From Gyromitra esculenta (lineage: Eukaryota > Ascomycota > Pezizomycetes > Pezizales > Discinaceae): 64,000 nucleotides of DNA. The stretch is from the NCBI GenBank assembly GCA_038503075.1, contig JBCAML010000001.1, positions 3,658,001 to 3,722,000 on the forward strand, written 5' to 3'. Positions 32,698 to 44,163 of this stretch are shown in pieces. Position 1 is the stretch's first letter; every line of letters begins with the position of its first letter. The notes below the pieces were generated by a model that ran no database searches, had not been told where the DNA came from, and worked only from the letters and a program-made list of their open reading frames with translations. A program made the position numbers and the translations under genes.

Positions 32698-33312
32698 ACG
32701 CACTGTGCAGGATTGCAGATTGGATTGGGTGTTTTTTTACATAGAGAAAGGGGAAAACAGGTTTGGAACCTGTGGTTTTTTTCATTTTTTTCCTTGTTTT
32801 CGAGGCGTATCGTTACGGATGCATGCATTCTCTTCATTCTTCTGGTCCCTATATTACTTTTTAGTCCTTTTTAGTTTCTTTTTGTCTCTGAAGAAGATGG
32901 GGAAGAAAAAAAAAGCTGTGTGGTTGGGTTTTAACAATAGCATCTGGGTTATTTTTTCTCTCTTTCTCTTTCTCTTTGACCGATTCGTTCCATCATGCTT
33001 AGCATGCTATGTCATGGTGAAAACTACAAAATCGAGCACGTTTTGGAATTTACATGGAAGGGATTCTGGACCTCAACCGTCATCCACGATCGCAGCTGTT
33101 CCTTGTGCTTGCTTGTTGTGCCTTGCCAAGCCACGATCCAACGGTTTCTGCAGTCCGTGCGTCTGCAGCCGAATGAGGCTCAAATACGGACAACAACGAC
33201 ATCAATTGTAACTCACATCACAAACCAGCCCATAACATAACTATCATCGTCCCCAACTGAACTTCTTCTTCTTTTCCTTCTCCCCCCTTCCTCACTAGAT
33301 ATCGATCCACCC
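32698..33312. other. intergenic between YPI1 and the DHX35-like gene
   Basis: About 615 bp. The open frame at 32654-33211 overlaps the YPI1 end in another phase and is rich in Phe/Leu from T-tracts, so it is not supported. The C/T-rich run before 33313 looks like a leader. Confidence 0.5.
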
Positions 33313-35752
33313 ATGGCTTCTGCCGACCGTTCCAGCGAAATAGAAGAGTATCTGCCGAGTCTCTACCGCCCCTCCACAATATTACCCATATCTCGCCACA
33401 AAACCGCTCTCCTGTACCTCATCGAAAACCATCCAGTGACCATCGTAGTAGGTCAAACCGGGTCTGGGAAAACAACACAGTTGCCGCAATATCTACATGA
33501 GGCAGGATGGGCCAAGGATGATAAGATTATCGCGTGCACGCAACCCAGGAGGGTGGCAGCAACAACCGTCGCGACAAGGGTGGCTGAGGAAATGGGTGTG
33601 CGGCTGGGAGAAGAGGTTTTGTGAGCCCCTTTCTACACACCACTTATCAAAGTTACATTGTTGTGGAACTGCATATGCGAGTTTGTGAAAGAAAAAAAAA
33701 AAAAGCCGAAAGAGAGAGAGAATGAAAAATGAAAAAAAAAAAAAAAAAATGAAAGCTGACGTTGCGGGGTTTCCGCGATCTTATGCAGGTAGGTTACTCT
33801 ATTCGATTCGAGGACATGACCTCTCCACGCACACGGATAAAGTACATGACGGACGGAATGCTTCTCCGAGAAGCCCTCGTGGATCCTTTGTTATCCAGGT
33901 ATTCTATTATAATGATCGACGAAGCACATGAAAGGAGCTTAAGCACGGATATATTACTCGGCGTTTTGAAAAAAATTAGGCGAAAGCGGGAGGAATTAAG
34001 GATTGTGGTCAGTTCTGCGACGTTGCAAGCTGAAGAATTTGTTCGGTTCTTTGCTGGCGCTGAAGATGATGTCCAAAGTGGGAAAGGTAAAGGGAAGAAA
34101 GACGAAGGGAAGGAGGTAGCAAAGATCATCTCGCTGGAAGGCAGGTGCTATCCGGTCGACGTGCTCTATCTGGAGGAGCCTACGGAAAACTACGTGGAGA
34201 AAGCTTTACAAACAGTTTTTGATATACATCTAAAGGTACTTATTGTCCAGTTGATTTATATTTATCGTGACTTGCTGGTTATATAATATCTGATATATCT
34301 GAGACCTGCAGGAAGGCGAGGGTGACATTCTACTTTTCCTGACCGGTCGGGATGAGATCGAAAACACTGTTTCCGCGATTCGTGAGCGTTCCCAAGATCT
34401 TCACCCCCGGGCCCCGCAGCTCCTACCCTTGCCTTTATATGCAGGACTACCGTACGACCAGCAGCTCGCTGTTTTTGATCCTGCACCTGAAAATCATCGC
34501 AAAGTGATAGTTTCTACCAACATCGCCGAAGCGTCTGTCACGATCGAGAAGATCGTATTCGTTATTGATTCTGGTTTCGTTAAATTGCGGGCTTTTAATC
34601 CGTATACGGGGATTGAGTCACTTACTGCTGTACCAATTTCTAAGGCCTCTGCTACCCAGCGCGCGGGACGGGCTGGTAGGACTAGGGCTGGAAAGTGTTT
34701 TAGATTGTACACTGAAACAGCGTTCAAAAACGAGATGATCGAAATGGGGATCCCTGAGATACAGAGGAGTAATCTAGCGCCTGTGATTATTCAGCTGAAA
34801 GCACTGGGAATTGATAATGTCGTCCGCTTTGATTTCATCACCCCTCCTCCGAGCGAGTTAATGGTGAGGGGATTGGAACTCCTGTACAGCTTAGGAGCTC
34901 TAGACGAATATGCGAAACTTACAAAGCCATTGGGAACAAGAATGGCGGAGATGCCACTAGAGCCCATGACAGCAAAAATTGTGAGAATTTTTTTTAATCC
35001 CTACCCTTAGATAATAACCGCAGAAGCTAATCAGAATCCAGTTACTAAACTCTGTTGAATTCGGTTGCACAGAACAGATACTGAATATAGCAGCGATGAC
35101 GAGTGTCCAAAACGTTTTTATCAGTCACGAAGGCGAAAAGAAACCAGCAGAATCAGCCAAGAGAAAATTTACAGTTGAAGAGGGCGACCACCTTACACTA
35201 CTGAATGTATACCAAGCATTTACAACCAAGGGCCAAAAATCGTCAAAGTGGTGCAGAGATAACTATCTCAATTTCAAAGCTCTATCTCGAGCCGTATCGG
35301 TGCGCGCACAATTAAAAAAATACCTAGAAAGGTTCACTGCCGACGTAGATCAAGCGCGCTCGCTATCAGAGACTGCAACTGGTGAGAGTATCAGGAGATG
35401 TCTGACAACCGGGTATTTCGCGCACGCGGCTAGGATGCAGCCGGATGGAAGTTTCATAAGCGTAAGTGGGAATGTTATCCTTTGGGCACATCCTAGCAGC
35501 GTTATGTTTAATCGGAAACCGGACTGGGTGATATTCCATGAAGTTGTGGAGACTGGAAATAAAACTTTTATTCGAGATGTACGGACTTCCTCTCAATCGC
35601 TAATATATCTTGACAACTTGCGCTATAGTGTACTACGTCCAGGTAGAAGGTATATGTACTAACATATGTGATTGCGGTAATCATAGGTTACTTCTATAGA
35701 GAAAGGCTGGTTGTTGGAGTATGCACCGGAGTTCTACCAAGTGCGAAAGTGA
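33313..35752 (+). CDS. DHX35: DEAH-box RNA helicase, DHX35 type
   Basis: Predicted join 33313-33615, 33789-34235, 34312-34980, 35042-35578, 35687-35752 (673 residues). Helicase motifs in order: [10 protein letters not shown] (I), TQPRRVAA (Ia), DEAH (II), SSAT (III), [11 protein letters not shown] (IV), [11 protein letters not shown] (V) and [14 protein letters not shown] (VI). The winged-helix/HA2 and OB-fold domains follow, with [39 protein letters not shown] and the end [19 protein letters not shown]. Short N-terminus, total length and wording match DHX35, a late spliceosome-associated helicase present in many filamentous fungi but absent from S. cerevisiae. The first intron uses a weak donor (GAG|GTTTTG) and holds long A-tracts. 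It is chosen because it restores [13 protein letters not shown]. Confidence 0.93.
33616..33788 (+). other. A-tract-rich first intron of DHX35-like gene
   Basis: 173 bp, with A-runs near 33690-33705 and 33731-33750 and GAGAGAGA between them. The weak GTTTTG donor has a GTGAGC four bases inside the intron, but using that one breaks the frame. Confidence 0.6.
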
Positions 35753-35932
35753 AATTACATGTAGTGTTTGGCATTGCGTGTGTGAATATTATTGTAGCTA
35801 AAACAATCTAAACAAGGCAAGTGTCAGTTTATTCCAGGGGTCAGGGTCTTGGGTGGTCTTGGCAGGCACCTTTGGGGCTACGTATTCTTTCCATGTGCAC
35901 ACAACATCGCTTTCCTTTCCATTAGCGGCAAG

Positions 35933-36529
35933 ATGTTCAACCACCTCTCTTCGGCGTTATACCAACTCATGACCCGTAATGCGTCTGGTCCAGTGGGTGT
36001 AGTGGTGCTCTTGACTTGCCTCGCCGTATTAGCAGCTATACAATACCCTCTTATCCTCTCTTGGCCACAAAAATCTTTTTCTCTTGGTTCTTCAACCTTG
36101 GGCACACAATCGGGATCCTATACTACGTCACTACCATCAGTGCACGGATATCAAATGCAGAAAATCAACTTTCGACCCGGATCGAGCCGGCAGAGGGCGA
36201 GGGAGCGAGTATTGAAGCAATTGATCAAAACGAAAGGGTGGGAGCGAGATACTAGCCACCCTAGGCGTCGACTATTGGCTGCCCTGGTAGGATTCTTGGA
36301 GTATAGGGAGAACATGGAGGAGGGGGTGCAGAGGAAGAGAAGTGGCTGGTCCAAGCTGAGTGTTAGGCAAAAGGAGGTTCGTTTCGTTTCGTTTTTATTG
36401 TGTCGTCATGTTTTGTTATTGATATCGTTGGTTGTCAAAAATAACCGACTTTTGATGCTGCGACCAAAAAAAACACCAATATCTGTGCGCATGATAGTTT
36501 CTACAGCTACAATGGGTAGAGATAAGTAA
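35933..36529 (+). CDS. putative membrane protein, unknown
   Basis: An open frame of 198 residues from ATG 35933 (MFNHLSSALYQLM). One hydrophobic segment near residues 18-40 (GPVGVVVLLTCLAVLAAIQYPLIL) could span a membrane. The basic part after residue 75 includes RQRARERVLKQLIKTKGWERD and LLAALVGFLEYREN. The open frame extends upstream to 35849. A competing frame (35980-36255) encodes another hydrophobic stretch (IFFSWFFNLGHTIGILYYV), so a frame change through an unseen intron is possible. The last 50 residues look less protein-like. No family recognised. Confidence 0.35.
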   Translation: MFNHLSSALYQLMTRNASGPVGVVVLLTCLAVLAAIQYPLILSWPQKSFSLGSSTLGTQSGSYTTSLPSVHGYQMQKINFRPGSSRQRARERVLKQLIKTKGWERDTSHPRRRLLAALVGFLEYRENMEEGVQRKRSGWSKLSVRQKEVRFVSFLLCRHVLLLISLVVKNNRLLMLRPKKTPISVRMIVSTATMGRDK

Positions 36530-36921
36530 CTAGAGTAAAATAAGGTGAGTTTAAGTATATATTGATACCTTGCATACTTATGTATATTGCGGTAGGATCT
36601 TGGGGAAATTGGACTCAGAATGAGTCGCGCTACAATGTTTTTTTGGTTGCAGTGTTGAGAATCGATTACTTTTGACCACCAGCAATATCAACGCCCCGGC
36701 TCTATTTCCCGCATTTTAATCCTCGGCATAAATAACCACTTCGATATGCGACGATGGCTGGATTCCATAAACAATGGTTTTCACAAGAGGAAGCATAGAT
36801 GCCAGTACATAATTGGTGGTCTATGACGTAGGTTTAATGTAGTAAGGAGATGCGCCATCTTTTGGGAAACGAGATCGATATTTTACTCGCGTTCCTGGGC
36901 TAATATAAATGTGTTTAGCTC
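36530..36921. other. intergenic, AT-rich
   Basis: About 390 bp. It contains a good-looking intron-like pair (AAG|GTGAGT near 36543 and TTGCAG near 36654) that could belong to a 3' UTR of the upstream gene. Nothing else seen. Confidence 0.35.
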
Positions 36922-37905
36922 ATGTCAACTGTACCCTACGCCGAAAAGCTGGAAAAAACATCTTCGCTCATCAGGGAAAACAATATCCTTGTGCAGAAAA
37001 TCATCGATCACGGACTTTCCTACTATGACCTTACATTTACCGAGCTTCTTTCATTTAAATCAGCACACAAAAACGACTCCCGGCCAATCTCAGATCACAC
37101 ATCGGTTGTACAATCACTGAAGCATTTTATCCGTGACTGGTCTGCAGTTGGAAGCCATGAACGAAGTGTAACGTTCCCACAAATTCTCACCACCCTAGAA
37201 ACACTTTACCCCGACGCTGTGGAGCGGGGGACCAAGAAAATCCTTGTCCCTGGTGCGGGATTGGGAAGAATGTCGTATGAGATCGCAGCTATGGGATTTG
37301 AGACTGTTGCAAACGAATACAGTTTTTACCAGAATCTTGCACACCTGTGGATGCTCTCGGTTCCTAACACGACGCCAAGGGGGTCATTCACCCTGTATCC
37401 ATTTATCAACTGGTGGTCGCACCAACGTACCACCGCTTCATTGCTCCGTGGTGTGGCTTTCCCAGATGCAACCCTAGCGCCTTCGGCGCTTGAAAAACTC
37501 TCCCTGATCGACGGTGACTTCACCACGGCCTTTTATGCGGAATTTGGGACCTATGACGTCGTGGTGACACTGTTTTTTATAGACACGGCACGCAACATCG
37601 TTGATTACCTCGACAAGATCTACGCTGTGTTGAAGCCCGGCGGTATATGGATTAACCTCGGTCCGCTGCTATATGGGACGGGGCCGTGGGTTGAGCTCTC
37701 GCTGGATGAAGTCTTGGCGATTGCGGAAAAGGTCGGATTTGAATTAAATCCCACGGAGGAGAGGTGGGGGGCAGACACTTTCGCAGATGTGGAGGCGTGG
37801 AAGGGCAAAGTGAGGGGTGCATTTGCGGGGTACAGTTGGGATCAACACAGCCTTAGTCGCAATGCCTATTCGGCGCAATTTTGGGTTGCAACGAAAAAAA
37901 CATAA
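36922..37905 (+). CDS. N2227-like S-adenosylmethionine methyltransferase (carnosine N-methyltransferase family)
   Basis: A single-exon frame of 327 residues. ILVPGAGLGRMSYEIA is the SAM-binding glycine motif with the N2227 family wording. It is followed by FETVANEYSFYQNLAHLWML, FTLYPFINWWSHQR, YDVVVTLFFIDTARNIVDYLD, LKPGGIWINLGPLLYG and LSLDEVLAIAEKVGFEL. These match human CARNMT1 and yeast YNL092W, which methylate the N1/pi position of histidine in carnosine or related peptides. Residues 1-90 form the usual helical lid. The protein is a little shorter than human CARNMT1 (about 400) but complete across the catalytic domain. The fungal substrate is uncertain, as carnosine is not a known fungal metabolite. 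Confidence 0.93.
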   Translation: MSTVPYAEKLEKTSSLIRENNILVQKIIDHGLSYYDLTFTELLSFKSAHKNDSRPISDHTSVVQSLKHFIRDWSAVGSHERSVTFPQILTTLETLYPDAVERGTKKILVPGAGLGRMSYEIAAMGFETVANEYSFYQNLAHLWMLSVPNTTPRGSFTLYPFINWWSHQRTTASLLRGVAFPDATLAPSALEKLSLIDGDFTTAFYAEFGTYDVVVTLFFIDTARNIVDYLDKIYAVLKPGGIWINLGPLLYGTGPWVELSLDEVLAIAEKVGFELNPTEERWGADTFADVEAWKGKVRGAFAGYSWDQHSLSRNAYSAQFWVATKKT

Positions 37906-40900
37906 TATCATATTGGTTTATATCACGAGATAGAGGAGAAGTTTTTTTTCAAGTGGGATTTTGGGGGTCCTCGTTTGTTACACTCTAAACTTCATTGAGC
38001 TTCCAATGATTCGAAGCTAATCATGATAAACTATATGTATCTTTGTTTCCAGCTATCACAGAACGTAGTAGAACACTTTTGCATACCGGCAGATTTTTAG
38101 ATAGAAATCCACTGTGCGGCTACCGCGTTCACTCCTGAGATCCGTAGAAACTAGAAAGAGTTTTAGCGAGTTTAGTTCTCAACACACCGATCAGGGTTTT
38201 TCGCCTAGTTACAATTCATGGTTGGAGTGTCTGTAACCTAAGTTCCGCGGTCTTCGCAGTTTAGTAACACCTTAATTCACAATTGGTATAGTACTAAATA
38301 GTAAAAAGCATTATCGGGTAGATGATCTCCGAAATATCTTAGCCATACTAGCGCTAGAATAGTGTTCTGGAAATTATTTAGAAAAAATACTTTTATATCC
38401 CTAAGCCAAGGGCGCCTAGATTTTCAGATACATACCAAACATCTAATCAAATAAAACTATGCATGCCTGCGCAGTACTGAGCATGGAGGGTGTTCATCTG
38501 GACTCCCACATCTATATCGCAGTGTCGAAAAAAAAAAAAGATGATCGTGGATTCTATGCGTGGTGGGGTTTGGAAGACGACCGATAGATTGGGCGTCGAG
38601 GTTTCCCATGCAGTTCCAGGTTTGGGAAAGGCCGCTCGAATGCACCTCCATTTGGAAAACTGAGTCGAAAAGAAAAAAAAGGCTCCAGGAACTGGTCAAT
38701 GCCCCTGCCCATGCTTGGTCTTACACACCTTGGGGATGCGGGTTTCGTCCCGTCATGGGGATCGCTAATCGCAAACAGTAATATTCGATTGGCACGTCTG
38801 AACTAAGTCACATACTGTCACTCGATAGGCTGCCAGGGCAAGGGACTTGGGCAAGGGAGTTTTTCCACGATGCCATTACTCAACAGGGCGGAAGAAAAAG
38901 AAGCCTGGGGATTGCGGAGTAATCTGGGTGTGCTGAAAAGACACGTTTTTTTCTCTCGCTCTTAGTTTCTCGGATCTCGCGTACAGCAACCTCGGAGCAA
39001 TTAAAAATTATATTACCAGGCGAGTGCTAGACTATGAAAAACAGCGTTGGGCTCTTTTCGTCACACAGAGCGCGTTACGCCGCCCTTTAACTTATCCACG
39101 GACGAAGGTAGAGGAGTAACTTTACTTAGGATGGCTGGAGCAAATATGTTTAATCGCGCACACATTTGTCGTTATTAATATCGGTTTTCCGATCGATCGA
39201 TCGATCGCATCTCTGGGAACCCTGCCCTGCCCTCCTCCCTGAAGGGGGTGTGCACAGAAAATATCGCAAAACTGCCTGGAAATTAATCAAGAAAGAAAAA
39301 GTGACAGCCTTATGGGTTCTCTGAAATGTGAGTGGACAGATATCAATCCACCACCTAAATGTTTCATTGGTTGTAACGAACAAAAGTTTCAATAGCAACC
39401 TGGGCAATGACCCCTTTACGACTCGTTTCTCCACGAAATTTTCCTTGATGTTGGTAGATTTTTTTTCTCCTCTTTCCAGAAATCCACCTACTTCCCCTCT
39501 TTGAACTGCTATTCAATTTTCGTTTCGTTTCTGTTTCTGTTTTGTTTCTGTTTGCAGTGTTGGCTAAATGGTTGCTAACACTGCTCCTATGCAGGGCCTG
39601 TTACCTTCCTCTTCACCACTCCTTCCAGCTCCCCTTTTTGCTTCTTTCCCTAGGTACGTAGCCCGCTACTCCGATTCCTAGCATATGACACGGTCCTTTT
39701 TTGTGCTTTATTCTCCCTGCTTGATTCCTACTAACCAAGTCTAAAGTTATCAATCCACTAGCAATACATACAAACCTCAGGAACTTTAAGTTGTATTCCC
39801 TCACCGCGTTCTCTTATCCTAAAATTTAGCTTTTATTATGTACTGCCTGAAGATCTCCGTGATAGTGGCCATGTTCGAATCTGTACGCATTAGACGATTA
39901 CTATCAATATCCGTATCCCGGAAATACCTAGGAATGGAGCCGGCATAATAAAGGAGTCCAATTTCCAATTGTCAGGGGATCTAAGAGGCCAGAAGGAAAA
40001 AGACCGTCCTCGGAGCGTCGGTGCAGGGATTCCAAGATGTGCAGTTTTACCAATTGGTTCAAATATTTCCAGAGCTAGAAGCCGAATTGATGCCTGACCA
40101 TGACCTGAGATACGTGGATGACCGGGATGAGCGGACGTAACCCAATGCTGCAAATAGTTATGCTTAGTTGGAGAAACTGGCCGGCCAACTTCTACCTATT
40201 TCGTGATATTTCGGTAACTAGGGATAGTCGAACTCACTTTTAGGTACCCTCAATCGATGCGACTACCATCACCCTTGCTTCGCTAGAGACATTCGAGTAC
40301 ATGCACCTGCACCGTGCACCGCGACCTGCATATGCACTAATTGCTATTTATCGACGCTTCAGCTTTACCGACAGACCTGGGATTCAGCGAGAGAAAAAAA
40401 GCAACTCACCGCTCGCGATTCAAAGGTGGGCTGTATTTTTTTTGTTTTATCTTCATTTTTTTTTTAATTTTTTTTAAGTTGTTTGGCTTGTTCCAGCTTT
40501 TTGGGGGTACCAGTAATCTTTCACCCCACTTTTTTTCTCGGTAGATTGATTGAGCTATATCTTGCGCAATGTTCTGCTTAGAGCAGACACAAATAACTTA
40601 AACATTCCTCTTGCTGGTGGAGATTTTTGATTCGCCCTCAGCCAGCATATCAACGGATTGGTCGGCTCACGCTTGCATACTCAGGTTCTTTATGTCCCAA
40701 GTATGGGCTACTTTACATATTATTGCAGTCGGCAGTAATTCGGAAGATCTGAGATGGAGGTGGTAGTAGGCCCCACGCAGTGTGCATGAAATGCCCATGG
40801 TTTCTAAAGCTAACCATAGTTTTATGACTAAACGGGTTTTGAATAGAATATGCAGATATTTGCAATCGAAATAAAACAGTAACCCTTTGTCATTGCATAT

Positions 40901-43101
40901 TATGTGAGTCGGATCGAGAAAACTCAAGGCCTTGGCTTATTGGCTTGGTCACTTCTAATTGACACTACTTTATGAAGATTTGATAACGTGTTGTGAGATG
41001 TTGGGGGAAGCAGGTACATGTCGGTACATGTAATTTCGAGTTTGACTACGAGCTTTGGGCTGTCGCTTTTAATCTTTATCGATCGCTTTTGCATGGTGTT
41101 GCGATGATTTTCCTCAGAGGCTCAGTAGGAATAATTGGATAGTCATAAAAAGTCACTCGATTCGCGAGCCCTACCAATTATCTTTTTCCTAACTTAGTGT
41201 TCACTTGGCTAGGTTTCGTGCTGTCTATTTACATGCAGTTAACCATCTATTTAGCATAAACCTATGTAGACCTTATTTTCCCTAATAGAAATAACTAAAA
41301 CAATTAATTTATAGATTACTTTCTATGGAGTTGGAGTTAATCGCCTAAATGTAGTCCGAGCCAAGCAAGCTAGCCAAGCAATCTACAAAAAAGTTTCACG
41401 TAACTTACTGTAAGGGTTTAAGGTATAAAGTACGAGTATAGTACTGCTAGCATAATATGTCTCCTTCATAATCCCCAAATTCGTGTTTCGGATGGGTCAA
41501 ACGTAAGTACATGTAGTACAGGTGGTCAGTCGATTCTGGCTCTAAACCCAAGCGAGGCTACTTTCGGCTTGGTTCTTAGACGAAAGCTTTATTCCAACCT
41601 TTTAGCGCCATATTACCATATCCGATTACATACAACAACTATTGGTGTTGGGTTCAGAAGGCAGGATTCGAAGTTATGTGGAGATCATATATGTAAAGTA
41701 AAGTGTTATTGAGCTATATATGTAATTAAATACATGAAGTCCTGGATAGGAAATAGACAGCTTTTTACCACCAGAGACCTAGAGCTCGAGCGGAACCGAA
41801 ATTTACTTTCGAAAAAGTAGTTATGGCTTGAATAATACTCCCTAGTAGTATAAGAGTACACGGTATTGCCATAAAGTTCTCTAGTTATATCTATCGTTTC
41901 TCTCAGAAAACCCTATCTTGAGCATGAAATTTAGGGCTGTGGTCAGAGATGTTAACTGTCAAACTCTAGTCACCCTCCCTTTTTAAAAAGTACTTCATTC
42001 ATTAAATATCACTCGAGTTTGGTCGAATTTACTATCGATAGCCCTTTAATAAGTCTTTATCGACTAGCTATTCTGCCGATTCCTATAAGAATTTCATGAA
42101 TCTATCCCGTACTCTATCTTCGCTACCCATAGACCGTTTGGAGGTACTCGGTGTCTTGATAGCACTTGGAATACTGGGAGGTCTGCAGAACACCTATCTC
42201 GATAATACATTGGCTGGGATACTCTCTGCAGAAAAAGATTCCACCTATTACTTCCATTTTAATCTCTATCAATCTGTTTATTAGCGCTAGGATCAAAGGC
42301 TTGGAATATATTGATAGAATCATGGTAGAGGTTTTTTTTGGTTATCTGCCTTTCGCCTTTCGAGCCAATCCAGCGGCAGGGCTGCAGCAGCAACAGTCTA
42401 GTGCATGCGGGAGGAGGGTAACATTGAGAGAGAAACCCGCCCTCAAAACTCTCTCCCCAAGATAGGGGCCTTTGGACTAACATGTAGTAGTGCAGCGGCT
42501 TGGAAAGGTGGATTTACCGTTCAGGCTCCCCTAATAGGCTGGAGAGGAGTTGCTATTGGCCTTTACCTACAACTTTGGTATACAGATGTAGGATCTGCTA
42601 TTGAGACATAGAACACCTTTTCGCTCTGTTGGTGATATTCTTAGGCCTCTCCTATTTTTTGACACGGAAACAGGCATTTAAGTCAAAGTTAGAAGGTAGG
42701 CTCAATGATTAAAGCAATTCGTTCCCTAGAATCCGCTATCATTAGTTTCAACATCACGTGTTCGTATAAAATGTAGAACGAGCGCCAACGAGTAGAACTC
42801 TAGTCGAGTTGGGACCCGAATGGTCCGTGCGAATGTTTCTGGAGACTGGGGGTAGAAACTACTTATAGTTGTCTCCACCTACCACTTGCCCATCAGGAAA
42901 AAGTATCCAAGTCAGATAAGCTCGTGGTGAACTCGTGACTAATAAAAAAGCGAAAGAAAAATATACGGCGTTTAATTTTTGACCAAAGATATTACAAACT
43001 TATCGCCATTTTGGATATTTATTAATAAATCGAGGTCTTCATCGACATCGAAGTACCTCTTCGCTCTCCTCATTACTGACTTCTCCACCTTCACGGCTTC
43101 C
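37906..43101. other. 5.2 kb gene-poor AT-rich region
   Basis: No supported gene on either strand; open frames are short and unlike proteins. It holds TACATGTA sites at 41025 and 41508, a CGAGTGATATT copy at 42005-42015 (minus) and a (GATC)n run at 39191-39207. The C/T-rich stretch near 39460-39660 resembles a fungal leader but no gene follows. Confidence 0.5.
39191..39207. repeat. (GATC)n run
   Basis: Four tandem GATC units plus one base, self-complementary throughout. Confidence 0.8.
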
Positions 43102-43746
43102 TTAAACCCCAAAACACCCTACATCAGCACATGTTTTCTTGCTGCTATCCCATTCCTCCCACCATTTCCCCTCTTGTCCATCACCATGCTCAATCTCCTC
43201 TGCCCAATGTCTTCCGACATAACAATACAGAACCCCGTTCACTAGATCCGTATATGGCCCCGAGCCATAATCTGCATATGAAACTTCCCCACCACAGCAT
43301 GTCCACACTTTCTCATGCCCATATCTATCTAAGTCCTCCAGCTCGCCAAAGTGTTCGACCTTACAGCCCTGGTTTTGATGCACATCGTACGCCTTATGGC
43401 AGTAGATACAATGCTTAGAAGAACTCTGTTGGATCCGATGCTTTTTAGCCGATCTAGGAATCTGTGGTCTGGGTCGGAATTGGTGCTCTTGAACTTGTGA
43501 AAGTAGCATTTTGGAGAGGGTCGCGGAGCCAATAGACATCAGGTGTCTGTGGAGGCCATCACGCGTGTAAAATTGGCTAGCGAGTTCATCGATCGTAGGT
43601 ATAGACTCGGAGAGGTGAGATTCAGATCCAGATTCGAGCGCAGAGTAGGCACGTTTATTGCCCGTTGTAGGTGAAGAGTCTGCTTCGGGAAGAGAAAGAG
43701 GAGAGCTGAAGGTGAGGTCTATGATCTTTTCTTTGTCCTTGGACAT
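43102..43746 (-). CDS. SIM-like plus Cys/His zinc-module protein, tandem copy A
   Basis: Predicted start Met at 43746 (214 residues, MSKDKEKIIDLTFSSP), chosen because the neighbouring paralogue starts the same way. The open frame reaches 43932. KIIDLT at residues 7-12 resembles a SUMO-interacting motif. A shared helix-like block IPTIDELASQFYTRDGLHRHLM follows. The zinc-binding pattern is C113-x2-C116, C128-x3-H132 (GCKVEHFGE), W148-T-C150-C151-G, C175-x4-H180 and C206-x4-C211. The order C..C..C..H.G..W-C-C..C..G.H resembles CHORD-type modules. The function is unknown. It lies 417 bp downstream of copy B on the same strand. Confidence 0.75.
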   Translation of the reverse strand: MSKDKEKIIDLTFSSPLSLPEADSSPTTGNKRAYSALESGSESHLSESIPTIDELASQFYTRDGLHRHLMSIGSATLSKMLLSQVQEHQFRPRPQIPRSAKKHRIQQSSSKHCIYCHKAYDVHQNQGCKVEHFGELEDLDRYGHEKVWTCCGGEVSYADYGSGPYTDLVNGVLYCYVGRHWAEEIEHGDGQEGKWWEEWDSSKKTCADVGCFGV

Positions 43747-44163
43747 TGTTGTTGGATGGGAGATGGAATTTCTATAAGACTTGGAATTAGCCATCTGGAA
43801 TAGGCAAAAGTGGGTAACATGGCACTCTAGATGTAATACGTTTGGGCCTGGAGCCCTGAGAGAGCTATACCGAAAACCGTAGTTCAACTCTTCACTGCAG
43901 AGTTCACCTGTTTCCAGGCTCCGCGAAAGCAACTGTGCACAAATTGCTTTTGTCTCAGGTGTCAGTGGCTGTTGGCACAGTTGGAGTTTAACTTCTGGGT
44001 CTAGACTTTAGAGATGCGAAGGGTTAGGGTTAACATGTACAGCCTCCTGGGAAATCGGCTTGCCCACAAAGAAATACATGTACATCGTGTAAAATTACAA
44101 CCGGGCCAACCAATCAAGAACCTCCTTCCCTTCTAGCAAAACGTTTGAAAAGAATATCGCAAT
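43747..44163. promoter_or_regulatory. spacer between tandem paralogues
   Basis: 417 bp containing the 3' flank of copy B and promoter of copy A. A TACATGTA site lies at 44075-44082 and a partial one (ACATGTAC) near 44034. No TATA box seen. Confidence 0.4.

Noticed and set aside
32654..33211. 185-residue frame overlapping the YPI1 end
   Set aside because: Composition follows T-tracts, it overlaps YPI1 in another phase and resembles no protein.
39460..39660. C/T-rich stretch that looks like a gene leader
   Set aside because: No coding frame or splice-compatible exon follows within 1 kb.
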